Below, piece by piece: positions 48,936 to 57,515 of a DNA stretch of 64,000 bases. The notes under the pieces are model-generated. The model did not search any database and was not told the DNA's origin. It saw nothing but the letters and a program-made list of their open reading frames with translations. How positions within the stretch are numbered: the stretch's first letter is position 1; each line of letters starts with the position of its first letter. The position numbers and the translations under genes were made by a program. Source of the stretch: Pseudarthrobacter enclensis (GTDB lineage: Bacteria; Actinomycetota; Actinomycetes; Actinomycetales; Micrococcaceae); NCBI RefSeq assembly GCF_001457025.1, contig NZ_KQ758599.1, positions 496,001 to 560,000 on the forward strand, given 5' to 3'.

Positions 48936-49136
48936 CTACCAGGTCCCAACCGTAACTGCGAGATCGCTGAAGAACGTGTTGAGGTTCTTGCCGAAGAGGG
49001 TCACGCCGGCGACGATTACCAGAGCGATGAGGCCCACAAGCAGTGAGTACTCTGTCGCCGTTGCACCCTTTTCGGAGGAGAAACGATCCTTGACGCCGGC
49101 GACGAAAGCCATCATCGAGACCATGAGAGAAGTCAT
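48936..49136 (-). CDS. flp: Flp-type IVb pilin (locus 2, proximal)
   Basis: The 66-aa prepilin has the site SEKG|ATATEYSLLVGLIALVI, Glu +5 and Tyr +6, and the C terminus FFSDLAVTVGTW. AAGGAAAT precedes ATG 49136. It comes before tadE, the usual place for the major pilin. The 279-nt region upstream, up to the prepilin-peptidase stop, is AT-rich and holds a palindrome GTTGAAATCAAC but no gene. Confidence 0.92.
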   Translation of the reverse strand: MTSLMVSMMAFVAGVKDRFSSEKGATATEYSLLVGLIALVIVAGVTLFGKNLNTFFSDLAVTVGTW

Positions 49137-49415
49137 TTTTATTTCCTTAATTCGGTGAAATGGAATTTAGTTGATTTCAACGAATTTCCAGCTGCCCCCA
49201 TAAATCTTTAGCGGCTGGACTTCGCTAAGAAGAGATTGTCACTGGGGGGTATAAGGCAACAACGCGTAGTGGTACTCGACTTTTTAGGCTCGGGCGAAAA
49301 TGCTGTACTCAGTTGCCGTCGGCAGTACTCAAGACCACAATCGAGAAAGATACCGACCACTTGGATTGGTTCTCAGGTTCCGCATATAGGTCTGGTAGCA
49401 GGGCAGGTTGATCCA

Positions 49416-50081
49416 CTAGGGAAGGAGAACGGCAACTGCCAGTGTGGCCGCCAACATCGAGGGGCCATGGGCAACCTCTGCCGTGTTTTTGCGGCCTTTT
49501 CGCGCAACTGTGAGAACAGTGACGACTCCGTTGAGGATGAAGCCCAGGAGGCCACCGTAGAGAAGCTGCGTCCAACCTAAGTACCCTAGGTAGAGACCGA
49601 TGGGTGCCGCGAGTTTGACGTCGCCCATTCCCATGGCTCCGGGTGAAATCAGCCCCAAAATTAAGTACGCAGCGAACAAAATCATCATGCTAAACAGCGC
49701 TCTAAGCATATTGTCAGCATGCTGACCAAATAGTGATGCGATTAACAGGAGGATGATCCCGCTGGCCAGGAGCAGTAGTACGAGGGGGTTTGGTAATAGG
49801 TGAAGCGAGAAATCAATCCTGGCCAACTGCACTCCTAGGACGGCCAGCAGAATAAAAGCCGGCAGTATCGTCGCCGTTCCAAATCGCAGCGCAAAGACGG
49901 CGCAGGCGATAGCGGTAAGGACCGCCGTCATAATTCTTACCTGCAGGCGCGGCACGCTGCCGAGCCTCGGAAGCAGTTTGGCGATCAGCACCTCTGCGAT
50001 GGGGGAGAGGGCGACCCCCAGGAGTGCGGTGGTCAGAACCAGGAGCACACTGATGGAGTCTGAGTTCTCCGCTGACAACAC
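49416..50081 (-). CDS. tadV: Prepilin peptidase, TadV/CpaA type (A24)
   Basis: A 221-aa polytopic aspartic peptidase that should cut the Flp, TadE and TadG prepilins. The two catalytic Asp residues are in ARIDFSLHLLPNPLVLL (residue about 89) and in GAMGMGDVKLAAPIG (residue about 153). There is no Cys-rich methylase domain. GTG 50081 follows AGGGGGA. It is the only prepilin peptidase in the window, so it may serve both Tad loci. Codon use is more AT-rich than that of the housekeeping genes. Confidence 0.9.
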   Translation of the reverse strand: MLSAENSDSISVLLVLTTALLGVALSPIAEVLIAKLLPRLGSVPRLQVRIMTAVLTAIACAVFALRFGTATILPAFILLAVLGVQLARIDFSLHLLPNPLVLLLLASGIILLLIASLFGQHADNMLRALFSMMILFAAYLILGLISPGAMGMGDVKLAAPIGLYLGYLGWTQLLYGGLLGFILNGVVTVLTVARKGRKNTAEVAHGPSMLAATLAVAVLLP

Positions 50082-50138
50082 CGCATCCCCCTGTGTAGAT
50101 GAGCCGGCGGTGCCCCAGCGGCTTCCGGCTACCTCATT

Positions 50139-50168
50139 TTGACCCTGAACCGCCCAACGCGCTAATCT
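50139..50168 (+). promoter_or_regulatory. Predicted rplM-rpsI promoter
   Basis: TTGACC (50139-50144) and TAATCT (50163-50168) are separated by 18 nt, one of the best sigma-70-type matches in the window. It gives a leader of about 200 nt before rplM, in which no gene is seen. Confidence 0.65.
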
Positions 50169-50375
50169 TGTAAGTCGTTGTGCGTGTCCTATTCCGATGG
50201 TGCGTGCCCGCTTGAGAATCCGGTTGCAGGATAGCTACTCAGGCGTGCACATTCGGAACCTCAGGATGACTGGTTACATAGAGCCCTCACCTCTGTTCCG
50301 GTAGCGCGCAGACAGTAGGTGCACGAGCTAGTGACACCTAAACAAGAACGCCAGAACAAGAACGAGGCAAACACC

Positions 50376-50819
50376 GTGCGTACGTACACCCCGAAGCCCG
50401 GCGATATCAACCGCCAGTGGCACGTCATTGACGCCACCGACGTTGTCCTTGGCCGTCTTGCAAGCCAGACCGCAATCCTGCTGCGCGGCAAGCACAAGGC
50501 CACCTATGCGTCCCACATGGACATGGGCGACTTCGTCATCATCATCAACGCCGAGAAGGTCGCGCTGACCGGTTCCAAGCTGGACCAGAAGCGCGCTTAC
50601 CGCCACTCCGGCTACCCCGGCGGCCTGACCTCCGTCAACTACGCGGAACTGCTGGAATCCAACCCGGTCCGCGCCGTGGAGAAGGCCATCAAGGGCATGC
50701 TCCCCAAGAACTCGCTTGCTGCCCAGCAGCTGAGCAAGCTGAAGGTGTACCGCGGTGCTGAGCACCCGCACGCCGCCCAGCAGCCCAAGACTTTCGAAAT
50801 CACCCAGGTCGCCCAGTAG
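50376..50819 (+). CDS. rplM: 50S ribosomal protein L13
   Basis: A 147-aa early-assembly protein of the 50S subunit. The start is GTG 50376 with GAGG upstream, giving [20 protein letters not shown]; the open frame before it has no ribosome binding site. The signature [20 protein letters not shown], then [11 protein letters not shown] is present. It is followed by rpsI after 38 nt. Confidence 0.98.
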   Translation: MRTYTPKPGDINRQWHVIDATDVVLGRLASQTAILLRGKHKATYASHMDMGDFVIIINAEKVALTGSKLDQKRAYRHSGYPGGLTSVNYAELLESNPVRAVEKAIKGMLPKNSLAAQQLSKLKVYRGAEHPHAAQQPKTFEITQVAQ

Positions 50820-50857
50820 TCCTGGCCACCAACCAACTTACTTATACAAGGAGAATC

Positions 50858-51364
50858 GTGGCTCAGAACGAAGAACTGACCACCGAGGCCGTCGAGGCCG
50901 AGGAAAACCTGACCAGCTACACCTCTGAGAGCTCTGCTGCAGAAGCCGCTCCCAAGAAGGAGCGCCCGGCACTGACCGTTGCCGGCGCAGCTGTTGGCCG
51001 CCGCAAGGAAGCCGTTGCACGCGTCCGCGTTGTTCCCGGCACCGGCAAGTGGACCATCAACGGCCGCGAGCTGGCGAACTACTTCCCCAACAAGCTGCAC
51101 CAGCAGGACGTCAACGAGCCCTTCAAGATCCTTGATCTCGAAGGCGCCTACGACGTCATCGCCCGCATCCACGGCGGCGGTATCTCCGGCCAGGCCGGTG
51201 CCCTGCGCCTCGGAATCGCCCGTTCGTTGAACGAGATCGACGTTGAGAACAACCGCGCCACCCTGAAGAAGGCCGGTTACCTGTCCCGCGACGCCCGTGT
51301 CATTGAGCGTAAGAAGGCCGGTCTCAAGAAGGCCCGCAAGGCCCAGCAGTACTCCAAGCGCTAA
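50858..51364 (+). CDS. rpsI: 30S ribosomal protein S9
   Basis: A 168-aa protein whose C-terminal tail reaches the P-site tRNA ([11 protein letters not shown]). The core begins at [20 protein letters not shown], then [20 protein letters not shown]. The first roughly 40 residues are an acidic Glu/Ala-rich extension absent from E. coli S9. GTG 50858 follows AAGGAG. Confidence 0.98.
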   Translation: MAQNEELTTEAVEAEENLTSYTSESSAAEAAPKKERPALTVAGAAVGRRKEAVARVRVVPGTGKWTINGRELANYFPNKLHQQDVNEPFKILDLEGAYDVIARIHGGGISGQAGALRLGIARSLNEIDVENNRATLKKAGYLSRDARVIERKKAGLKKARKAQQYSKR

Positions 51365-51375
51365 ATCCGCTTGTG

Positions 51376-51413
51376 CAGAAGCCCGTTCCGCCGTTTGGCG
51401 GGGCGGGCTTCTG
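51376..51413 (+). terminator. Terminator of rplM-rpsI
   Basis: A 17-bp stem (CAGAAGCCCG plus TTCCGCC against GGCGGGG plus CGGGCTTCTG, with two G-T pairs) and a GTTT loop lie 11 nt after the rpsI stop. The T tract is weak (TGTCAGTACTTT). The 170 nt from here to the insertion element hold no recognisable gene. Confidence 0.8.
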
Positions 51414-51583
51414 TGTCAGTACTTTCTAGTCATCCTGGAGCGACCTGGCGTCCAGCAATGCCTTTGAGGCCTTGCGCGTGCCCAAAGCATCGCGACTCCA
51501 TGACAGTCGGTATTCCGACACTCACTGATTTCCCCGTGTACTGAAACCCAAAGTCACCCACCGAACAGCCGCTACCCCTCGAA

Positions 51584-51589
51584 CCTAGG
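51584..51589. repeat. Left target-site copy of the IS481-family insertion
   Basis: CCTAGG directly precedes the left end of the element. The matching right copy reads CCTAGT. IS481 is known to duplicate a 6-bp NCTAGN target, which fits both copies. Confidence 0.65.
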
Positions 51590-51609
51590 CGTACTGGGTC
51601 AGGACGTTG
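51590..51609 (+). repeat. Left inverted repeat of the IS
   Basis: A 20-nt end that matches the complement of 52642-52661 at 14 positions. The first base is C instead of the T found at the right end, so this end may have mutated. Confidence 0.65.
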
Positions 51610-51627
51610 TTTACATCGTGAATGGGT

Positions 51628-51681
51628 GAGGACCTCTTAGGTTGGTGGTCACCACACACAGCCAATGACTAAGAGGTCCTC
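51628..51681 (+). promoter_or_regulatory. Hairpin that covers the transposase ribosome binding site
   Basis: The 13-nt arms GAGGACCTCTTAG (51628-51640) and CTAAGAGGTCCTC (51669-51681) are perfectly complementary, and the second arm contains the AGAGG ribosome binding site immediately before ATG 51682. In transcripts that enter from outside the element the site would be sequestered, as known for other transposons that avoid activation by readthrough. Confidence 0.6.
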
Positions 51682-52656
51682 ATGTCCCACCGTAATGCCC
51701 GCCTGACTCCGCACGGTAGGCGGACCCTCATCGAGCGAGTCCTGGCCGGCCGTCCGGTAGCCCATGTGGCCAAGGAAATGGGCGTCTCGCGGACGTGTGC
51801 GCACCGCTGGGACACCCGGTACCGCGGCGACGGCTGGACCGGTCTTTGAGGACCGCAGCTCAAGGCCAAAGTCCTGCCCGCACGCCACCCCGGCAACGGT
51901 CGTATCCGAAGTCCTGGCCCGGCGGGTGGAGCACCGGGACGGCCCGGCCAATCTGGCGGTCCGCTGCGGGGTCAGTCCCAGGACGGTTTCCCGGATCCTT
52001 GCCCGTGCCGGCATGCCCAGGTTGTGGGATCTGGACCCGATGACCGGGGCACGGATACGGGCCTCCCGGGCTACCGACCGCAGGTATGAGCGCGACGCCC
52101 CGGAGACATGATCCACATCGACGTGAAGAAACTCGGCGGGATCCCGGACGGCGGGTGGCGGGCCGACCCGAACCAGTCCGCCCGCAACCATGCAGCAAGC
52201 CGCACACGGGTCGGTTTTGACTACGTTCACGTGGTCGTTGATGACCATTCCCGCCTGGCTTACGCCGAGGTCCTGCCCGATGAGAAAGGCCCGACCTGCG
52301 CGGCGTTTCTCACCCGCGCCGCGGCCGCCATGGCAGCTGCCGGTGCACCCGTCAAAAGAGTCATGACCGACAACGCCTTCGCCTACCGGCTCTCCCGCGC
52401 GACTTCCACAACGCCTTGGCGCGACTCGGGGCTAAACACATCCTGATCAAACCCCGCCACCCATGGCAGAACGGCAAAGCAGAACGCTTCAACCGCACCC
52501 TCCAGGAAAGCTGGGCTTACCGCCAACCCTGTCACCTCCAACCAGGCCCGGATAGACGCCCTGCAGCCATGGCTAGACTTCTACAACAACCACCGGCCCC
52601 GCGGCAGCCTCGGAGGCAAACCACCCATCAGCAGGTCCAAACAACCTATTGACTGA
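51682..52656 (+). pseudogene. IS481-family transposase, frameshifted
   Basis: The product is recognisable only by joining frames. It starts MSHRNARLTPHGRRTLIERV with a helix-turn-helix (VAKEMGVSRTCAHRW). An extra T near 51845 shifts the frame, giving EDRSSRPKSCPHATPATVVS. A missing base near 52104 shifts it again, leading to the catalytic core: Asp in MIHIDVKKLG and Asp in VKRVMTDNAFAY. Two extra bases near 52402 and one extra base near 52529 shift the last part, with Glu in NGKAERFNRTLQESW and the end FYNNHRPRGSLGGKPPISR. All three DDE residues are still present, but at least four indels make it inactive. Confidence 0.88.
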
Positions 52657-52661
52657 GTACA
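52642..52661 (-). repeat. Right inverted repeat of the IS
   Basis: Read on the minus strand it is TGTACTCAGTCAATAGGTTG, with the TGT tip typical of the family. The stop codon of the transposase remnant (52654-52656) lies inside it. Confidence 0.65.
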
Positions 52662-52667
52662 CCTAGT
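52662..52667. repeat. Right target-site copy of the IS481-family insertion
   Basis: CCTAGT follows the right end directly and matches the left copy CCTAGG at five of six positions. Confidence 0.6.
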
Positions 52668-52773
52668 TGCATGAGGGATGTGACCCGTAGGTCCACCCTG
52701 AGGTTCTTGGCGACGCTTCGTGTCCCTTCCTGTTAGGTCTTGACAGGACGAATAGGTTGTCGCCCGACGTAGG

Positions 52774-54669
52774 CTAACTGGGTTCATTAGCTAAATCGTA
52801 AATTTTGACGTTACCCACCATCTGCTCAGCAAAGTGTTCTTGCACCCATTGCGAAATTTCAATGGTGGCCAAGCTCAACTCGCCTCGGTCTAGGAGATCT
52901 TGCTGCCAGATAAAGTACCTAAGGTTGCCCTCCGCAACCAGCGTCTTGAACTGATTGAGATCTGGCGCGGGGTCGGTTCCAAGCCAGCCTCCAAGCGCAA
53001 TGACTGGCTGACCGGACTCGAGCTGATACAGGGCGGCGTTCTGCGCTGAAAAGGTCGCCGCCGCCCATACTGAGCTGTTCTTTGTGTGCCGAAGCTTTTC
53101 CGTTACCTCCGCAAGCGGCGGCGTGCCGAAAGCGATCTGTTGAGCCCAGGCCGGTGAGCCGGACTTTGCAGCGCGCAGCAGACGCGACATGGCCATGGGA
53201 TCGTTTGCAACAGGCCCTGACTGCGGGTTGGTGCCATTTTGAGGTGTGGATAGGGTGTAGAAGTTAGCGCCCGTGGGCGCTAGGACGAGAGCAACGGCTA
53301 CAGTCACGGCGGCTAGGCGTGACTGTTTGACACCCCTATTGAACATCCAACCGATTACGGCGGCGACGCCGACGGTGATAGTCAATAGCTTAAAAATCGT
53401 GGGCCATTCGTCACTGTAGTTCATTACGCGGAGGCACATGTAGGTGGAAGACCCCACAATGAGTCCGCCAATCAGACGAACAATTAGCCTGTCGCGACCT
53501 CGCCACAGGGCGGCGAGCCCCACGGCTGCCACCACAGCCATTGGCGCTGCCAGCGAGTACGTGTAGTAGGTGTGAATCATGGATCCCATGAAGCACAACA
53601 ATAAGAAAGTTGTTGAAAACCAGGCTGTCGAAATGACAGCTAGTACTTTCTGGGACTGGGTAAATTGCAAACTGCGATTGAGGATGATCATAACAATGGT
53701 CAACATTATTGCCGTAAATGTGAGCCACGCGATTTCTGGGGCAAAGTTTCCATCGAATATTCTGGTAAAACCTCCGTTGTATGGAGCAAGGTCATCATTT
53801 GGCAGTGCGCGTCCCCCGCTTATTTTGGTAGGAACTTGGATAAATCTCGCAATACCGTTGTAGTCGAGGGAGAGTTCAAGAATGCTATTTGTTGCTGATC
53901 CGCCGATGTAGGGGCGGTTTGTTTTCGGTGTGAGCTCGACGATCGCTATCCACCATCCACCGCTGAGGATGAGGGAGACTAGGGAACCGAGGAGGCGAAT
54001 GAGGCGGGATCCGATTGTTCCGGCGCCGAGAAGCAGGACGGCGACGACCATAGCAGGGACGGGTAGGAAGGCCTGGATTTGTTTGGCCATAAATGCCAGG
54101 CCAAGGGCGGTGCCGCTGAAGAGGTACCAGGTCCAGCGGTTGTCTTCGATTGCCCTGACGATAAAGTACACGGCGGAAACGGTCAGGAGTCCCATGAGCG
54201 GTTCGGGGTTGTTGTAGCGGGACATGAGAACGACGACGGGGGTGGTGGCGTAGATAAGGCCGCCGAGCAGTGCCGGCGCGGCCGGGTAGCTTCGGCGGAT
54301 GATCTTGTAGATGAGCCAGGTTGTTGCAATGCCCATAAGGGCTTGCGGTACGAGGATAGCCCAAGAGTTCAGTCCGAAGAGACGGACTGAGAGGGCCATG
54401 ATCCAGATACTGAGGGGTGGCTTATCGATTGTGATGAGGTTCCCGGCGTCCAGGGAACCGAAAAAGAACGCCTTCCAGTCCTGGGAACCAGCCTGTGCTG
54501 CCGCCGAGTAATAGGGGTTGGCCCAGCCGTTTCGGTCCAGTCCCCAGAGGAAGGAAACAGCCGTTCCGAGGAGCAGAAGTGCTAAACCAATTCTTTCCCA
54601 TGGCCAAGACTTCACTCGGGCGCTGGGAGATTCAATCGCCGGGTTAGCGTCGGCGTAACTGGTAGTCAC
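52774..54669 (-). CDS. GT39/ArnT-like membrane glycosyltransferase
   Basis: A 631-aa polytopic enzyme that should transfer a sugar from a polyprenyl-phosphate donor to an envelope acceptor. The start is GTG 54669, overlapping the stop of the upstream gene (GTGA), with AGGAAG upstream. Motifs include FLWGLDRNGWANPYYSAAAQ with the early Asp, DKPPLSIWIMALSVRLFGLN and a series of about 10-12 spans, then a soluble C-terminal domain. It is coupled to the DPM1-like gene that probably makes its donor, so the pair forms one glycosylation unit. The acceptor is unknown. Confidence 0.85.
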   Translation of the reverse strand: MTTSYADANPAIESPSARVKSWPWERIGLALLLLGTAVSFLWGLDRNGWANPYYSAAAQAGSQDWKAFFFGSLDAGNLITIDKPPLSIWIMALSVRLFGLNSWAILVPQALMGIATTWLIYKIIRRSYPAAPALLGGLIYATTPVVVLMSRYNNPEPLMGLLTVSAVYFIVRAIEDNRWTWYLFSGTALGLAFMAKQIQAFLPVPAMVVAVLLLGAGTIGSRLIRLLGSLVSLILSGGWWIAIVELTPKTNRPYIGGSATNSILELSLDYNGIARFIQVPTKISGGRALPNDDLAPYNGGFTRIFDGNFAPEIAWLTFTAIMLTIVMIILNRSLQFTQSQKVLAVISTAWFSTTFLLLCFMGSMIHTYYTYSLAAPMAVVAAVGLAALWRGRDRLIVRLIGGLIVGSSTYMCLRVMNYSDEWPTIFKLLTITVGVAAVIGWMFNRGVKQSRLAAVTVAVALVLAPTGANFYTLSTPQNGTNPQSGPVANDPMAMSRLLRAAKSGSPAWAQQIAFGTPPLAEVTEKLRHTKNSSVWAAATFSAQNAALYQLESGQPVIALGGWLGTDPAPDLNQFKTLVAEGNLRYFIWQQDLLDRGELSLATIEISQWVQEHFAEQMVGNVKIYDLANEPS

Positions 54670-55904
54670 CGGACGGGGCTTCCTGTGACGGGCAGTGTCA
54701 ACAACCTCGCGCTGCGACCGGTGCGGCGCTCGCGGAATACCCAAAGCCGCAGGAGGACAAAGCGCATCAGGGTGGCCAACACGTTGGCGGCCGTTAGGAC
54801 CAGCAGCTCCACATTTGGGGCAGCATCAGGATGGAGCAAGTGGAGCACCAACAGCGAAGAAGACGTAATGCTCCAGGCCAGCAGGAAGACCACCAGGCCT
54901 TGGACCTGTTGCGTGAAGATCTTCGCAGGTCCGGTGATCCCGAAGGTAAAACGCCTGTTGGCAGCCGTGTTGCCGACCGCCGTCATCAGGAGTGCGAGAA
55001 AGTTGGCTTCCTGTGCACCGAAGGGACCCTGCAGCATAAGGTAGAGCAACGCGAAGGCAAGGGTTGATGCGACACCCACCAGCCCGAAACGGAGAACCTG
55101 CCCGAAGAAGCTCGGCCGGCCAGCCGGCACGATGGGGCGGCGTCCAAGTTCCGCATAGATGGCCTGGACGGGAATGACTCCCCGGACGAGGGAGCCGGCA
55201 ACCCGCACCATCCCCCGCAGATCGTCAAGGGCAGTCTGCTTGATGTCCACGCGGCTGTCCGGGTCGTCCACCCAATCAACGGGAATTTCGTGGATGCGGA
55301 GCCCGGAACGCTCGGCGATGATCAGCAGCTCTGTGTCGAAGAACCATCCGTTGTCCTCGACATGGGGCAGCAGGCGCCTGGCAACATCTGCACGGATCGC
55401 TTTGAAGCCACACTGTGCATCCGAGAACCGCACCTGCATGGTGCGCCGCAGCAGGAAGTTGTAGGAGCGGGAAATGAACTCGCGCTTCGGACCACGGCTG
55501 ACCCGGGAGCTCTGCCCCAGCCGCGTGCCGATGGAAATGTCCGAATGCCCGGACAGCAACGGCGCCACCAACGGCGGCAGCGCCGCAAGGTCGGTAGACA
55601 AATCAACGTCCAGGTAGGCCAGGACTTTCGCATCGGACGCGCTCCATGCGTCCCTCAGTGCCAAGCCGCGGCCCTTGGCCTCAAGCCGGCTGTAAGCGAC
55701 GTTCTCCAGGTGCTCGCTGAGTCGAGCGGCAATCACCGGCGTCCGGTCGGTGCTTGCATTGTCGGCGATGGTGATCTTCCACGTCGACGGCATTTCGTTC
55801 GTCAAGTATTCGGCGAGCCTTGTGATGCTGCTTTCGAGTACCGCTTCTTCGTTGTAGACCGGTACTACAATTTCGAGCGCCAAGCCCCCATAGCTAGGTG
55901 TCAT
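54666..55904 (-). CDS. Polyprenol-phosphate glycosyltransferase (GT2) fused to a GtrA domain
   Basis: A 412-aa protein starting at ATG 55904. Residues about 8-240 are a DPM1-like GT2 domain (LEIVVPVYNEEAVLESSITR, DXD-type YLDVDLSTDLAALPPL, AQCGFKAIRADVARRLLPHV). Residues about 265-395 are a GtrA-like four-span membrane domain (LRFGLVGVASTLAFALLYLM). Such proteins charge a polyprenyl phosphate with a sugar and may help flip it. A TACGAT box ends 6 nt before the ATG and no ribosome binding site is seen, which points to a leaderless mRNA. Its stop overlaps the GT39 start. Confidence 0.88.
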   Translation of the reverse strand: MTPSYGGLALEIVVPVYNEEAVLESSITRLAEYLTNEMPSTWKITIADNASTDRTPVIAARLSEHLENVAYSRLEAKGRGLALRDAWSASDAKVLAYLDVDLSTDLAALPPLVAPLLSGHSDISIGTRLGQSSRVSRGPKREFISRSYNFLLRRTMQVRFSDAQCGFKAIRADVARRLLPHVEDNGWFFDTELLIIAERSGLRIHEIPVDWVDDPDSRVDIKQTALDDLRGMVRVAGSLVRGVIPVQAIYAELGRRPIVPAGRPSFFGQVLRFGLVGVASTLAFALLYLMLQGPFGAQEANFLALLMTAVGNTAANRRFTFGITGPAKIFTQQVQGLVVFLLAWSITSSSLLVLHLLHPDAAPNVELLVLTAANVLATLMRFVLLRLWVFRERRTGRSARLLTLPVTGSPVR

Positions 55905-55910
55905 GCATGG

Positions 55911-55916
55911 ATCGTA
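55911..55916 (-). promoter_or_regulatory. Predicted -10 box of the glycosyltransferase operon
   Basis: TACGAT on the minus strand ends 6 nt before the ATG of the GT2-GtrA gene, so transcription would begin at or next to the start codon. No convincing -35 is seen. Confidence 0.45.
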
Positions 55917-56076
55917 GGGGCCGCCAAATAGGCGTGGCGAGGGTTTTCGACGAAGACAGGTAACTGCCATCCGATCCAAGTAGTCCGAGTATTCAGCCCT
56001 TCTCCGGCGCAGGTACACAACAAGTAGATTCGGCCCCTGATCGGCCGCCTACGCGGGCTGCGCCACCCCCATCCCA

Positions 56077-56082
56077 TACACT
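56077..56082 (+). promoter_or_regulatory. Predicted -10 box of glmM
   Basis: TACACT ends 6 nt before GTG 56089. No ribosome binding site lies between, so a leaderless transcript is likely. Confidence 0.5.
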
Positions 56083-56088
56083 TGAGCG

Positions 56089-57450
56089 GTGTCTAGATTA
56101 TTTGGAACTGATGGTGTCCGGGGGTTGGCCAACGGCCTGCTGACAGCGGAGCTGGCCTTGCAGCTGGCCCAGGCGGCCGCCGTCGTACTTGGCCACGACC
56201 GCAACTCCAACGGTTCCCGGCCGCGCGCCGTGGTGGCCCGCGACCCACGCGCCAGCGGCGAGTTCATCGCCGCCGCGGTGGAGGCTGGCCTGTCCAGCTC
56301 GGGGATCGATGTTTACGACGCCGGAGTCCTGCCGACGCCGGCGGCGGCCTACCTGGTGGCGGACCTTGAGGCGGATTTCGGCGTCATGATCTCCGCATCC
56401 CACAACCCGGCCCCGGATAACGGCATCAAGTTCTTTGCCCGCGGGGGCCAGAAGCTCCCCGACGAGGTTGAAGACGCCATCGAGGCGCAGATGCAGAACG
56501 AGGCGGTCCGTCCCACCGGTGCCGACGTTGGCCGCATCCAGCGCTTTTCCGACGCCGAAGACCGCTACATCGTCCACCTCCTCAGCACCCTCCCGCACCG
56601 CCTTGAGGGCCTGACCGTGGTCCTGGACTGCGCCCACGGTGCCGCCAGCGGCTGCTCCCCGCAGGTCTTCAAGGACGCCGGCGCGGACGTCATTGTCATC
56701 GGCGCCGACCCTGACGGGCTCAATATCAACGACGGCGTCGGCTCCACCCACCTTGGCCCGCTCAAGGAAGCCGTCCTGCAGTACGGCGCCGACCTGGGCA
56801 TCGCCCACGACGGAGACGCCGACCGCTGCCTGGCCGTTGACCACGAGGGCAACGAGGTGGACGGCGACCAGATCATGGCAGTCCTCGCCCTGGCGCTCAA
56901 GGAAGCCGGCAAGCTCAATGACGACGTGCTGGTGGCCACCGTCATGAGCAACCTTGGCCTCAAAATCGCCCTCCGCGACGCCGGCATCAGCATCCGTGAA
57001 ACCGCCGTGGGGGACCGCTACGTCCTGGAAACCATGCGCGAAGGCGGCTTCAACCTGGGCGGAGAGCAGTCCGGCCATGTGATCTTCTCCGACCACGCCA
57101 CCACCGGAGATGGGCTCCTGACTGGCCTGCAGCTGGCCGCCCAGGTGGCCCTGACCGGAAAGTCCCTCAAGGACCTCGCCGCCGTAATGACCAAGCTTCC
57201 GCAGGTGCTGATCAACGTCAAGGGCGTGGACCGCACCCGGGTCAAGAGCAGCGACGTCCTGGCCCAGGCCGTTGCCGCCGCCGAAGCCGCCCTGGGCGAG
57301 ACCGGCCGCGTCCTGCTCCGCCCTTCCGGCACCGAACCCGTGGTCCGCGTCATGGTGGAGGCTGCGGACGAGGAGACGGCCCAGTCCATCGCCGAGCACC
57401 TTGCACAGGTGGTCCGCACCGAACTCGCGCTGGAGCTCGTCAGCGAGTAA
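56089..57450 (+). CDS. glmM: Phosphoglucosamine mutase
   Basis: A 453-aa enzyme that converts glucosamine-6-P to glucosamine-1-P for UDP-GlcNAc synthesis. The phosphoserine loop is [15 protein letters not shown] (Ser near residue 104), the metal-binding loop is [11 protein letters not shown] and the phosphate-binding C-terminal loop is [17 protein letters not shown] 56089 has a TANNNT box 6 nt upstream. It works directly after GlmS (60000-61892) in the same pathway. A bidirectional terminator follows. Confidence 0.97.
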   Translation: MSRLFGTDGVRGLANGLLTAELALQLAQAAAVVLGHDRNSNGSRPRAVVARDPRASGEFIAAAVEAGLSSSGIDVYDAGVLPTPAAAYLVADLEADFGVMISASHNPAPDNGIKFFARGGQKLPDEVEDAIEAQMQNEAVRPTGADVGRIQRFSDAEDRYIVHLLSTLPHRLEGLTVVLDCAHGAASGCSPQVFKDAGADVIVIGADPDGLNINDGVGSTHLGPLKEAVLQYGADLGIAHDGDADRCLAVDHEGNEVDGDQIMAVLALALKEAGKLNDDVLVATVMSNLGLKIALRDAGISIRETAVGDRYVLETMREGGFNLGGEQSGHVIFSDHATTGDGLLTGLQLAAQVALTGKSLKDLAAVMTKLPQVLINVKGVDRTRVKSSDVLAQAVAAAEAALGETGRVLLRPSGTEPVVRVMVEAADEETAQSIAEHLAQVVRTELALELVSE

Positions 57451-57462
57451 CCCAGACAAAAA

Positions 57463-57498
57463 CAGAGGCCCGCTTCCTGAAAAGGAAGCGGGCCTCTG
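57463..57498. terminator. Bidirectional terminator between glmM and mscL
   Basis: The arms CAGAGGCCCGCTTCCT (57463-57478) and AGGAAGCGGGCCTCTG (57483-57498) form a perfect 16-bp stem with a 4-nt loop. The two flanking genes converge on it. Confidence 0.85.
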
Positions 57499-57515
57499 CC
57501 GTTAAGAACGACGTG

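Larger units (their letters stand above)
51590..52661 (+). mobile_element. Decayed IS481-family insertion sequence
   Basis: This element of 1072 bp has imperfect 20-bp inverted ends: 51590-51609 (CGTACTGGGTCAGGACGTTG) and 52642-52661 (complement TGTACTCAGTCAATAGGTTG), 14 of 20 matching. It is flanked by CCTAG(G/T) and contains one transposase gene with several frameshifts. Size, single gene, CTAG target and transposase motifs all match IS481. It lies in the gap between rpsI and the glycosyltransferase genes and does not interrupt a visible gene. Confidence 0.85.

Noticed and set aside
52734..52760. Possible second IS remnant after the IS481 element (TTGACAGGACGAATAGGTTG resembles the element ends)
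   Set aside because: The similarity is about ten bases in patches and there is no coding remnant or second end, so it is not separable from chance.
56098..57459. Minus-strand open frame of 453 codons opposite glmM
   Set aside because: glmM on the plus strand has all active-site motifs; the antisense frame is a composition artefact.
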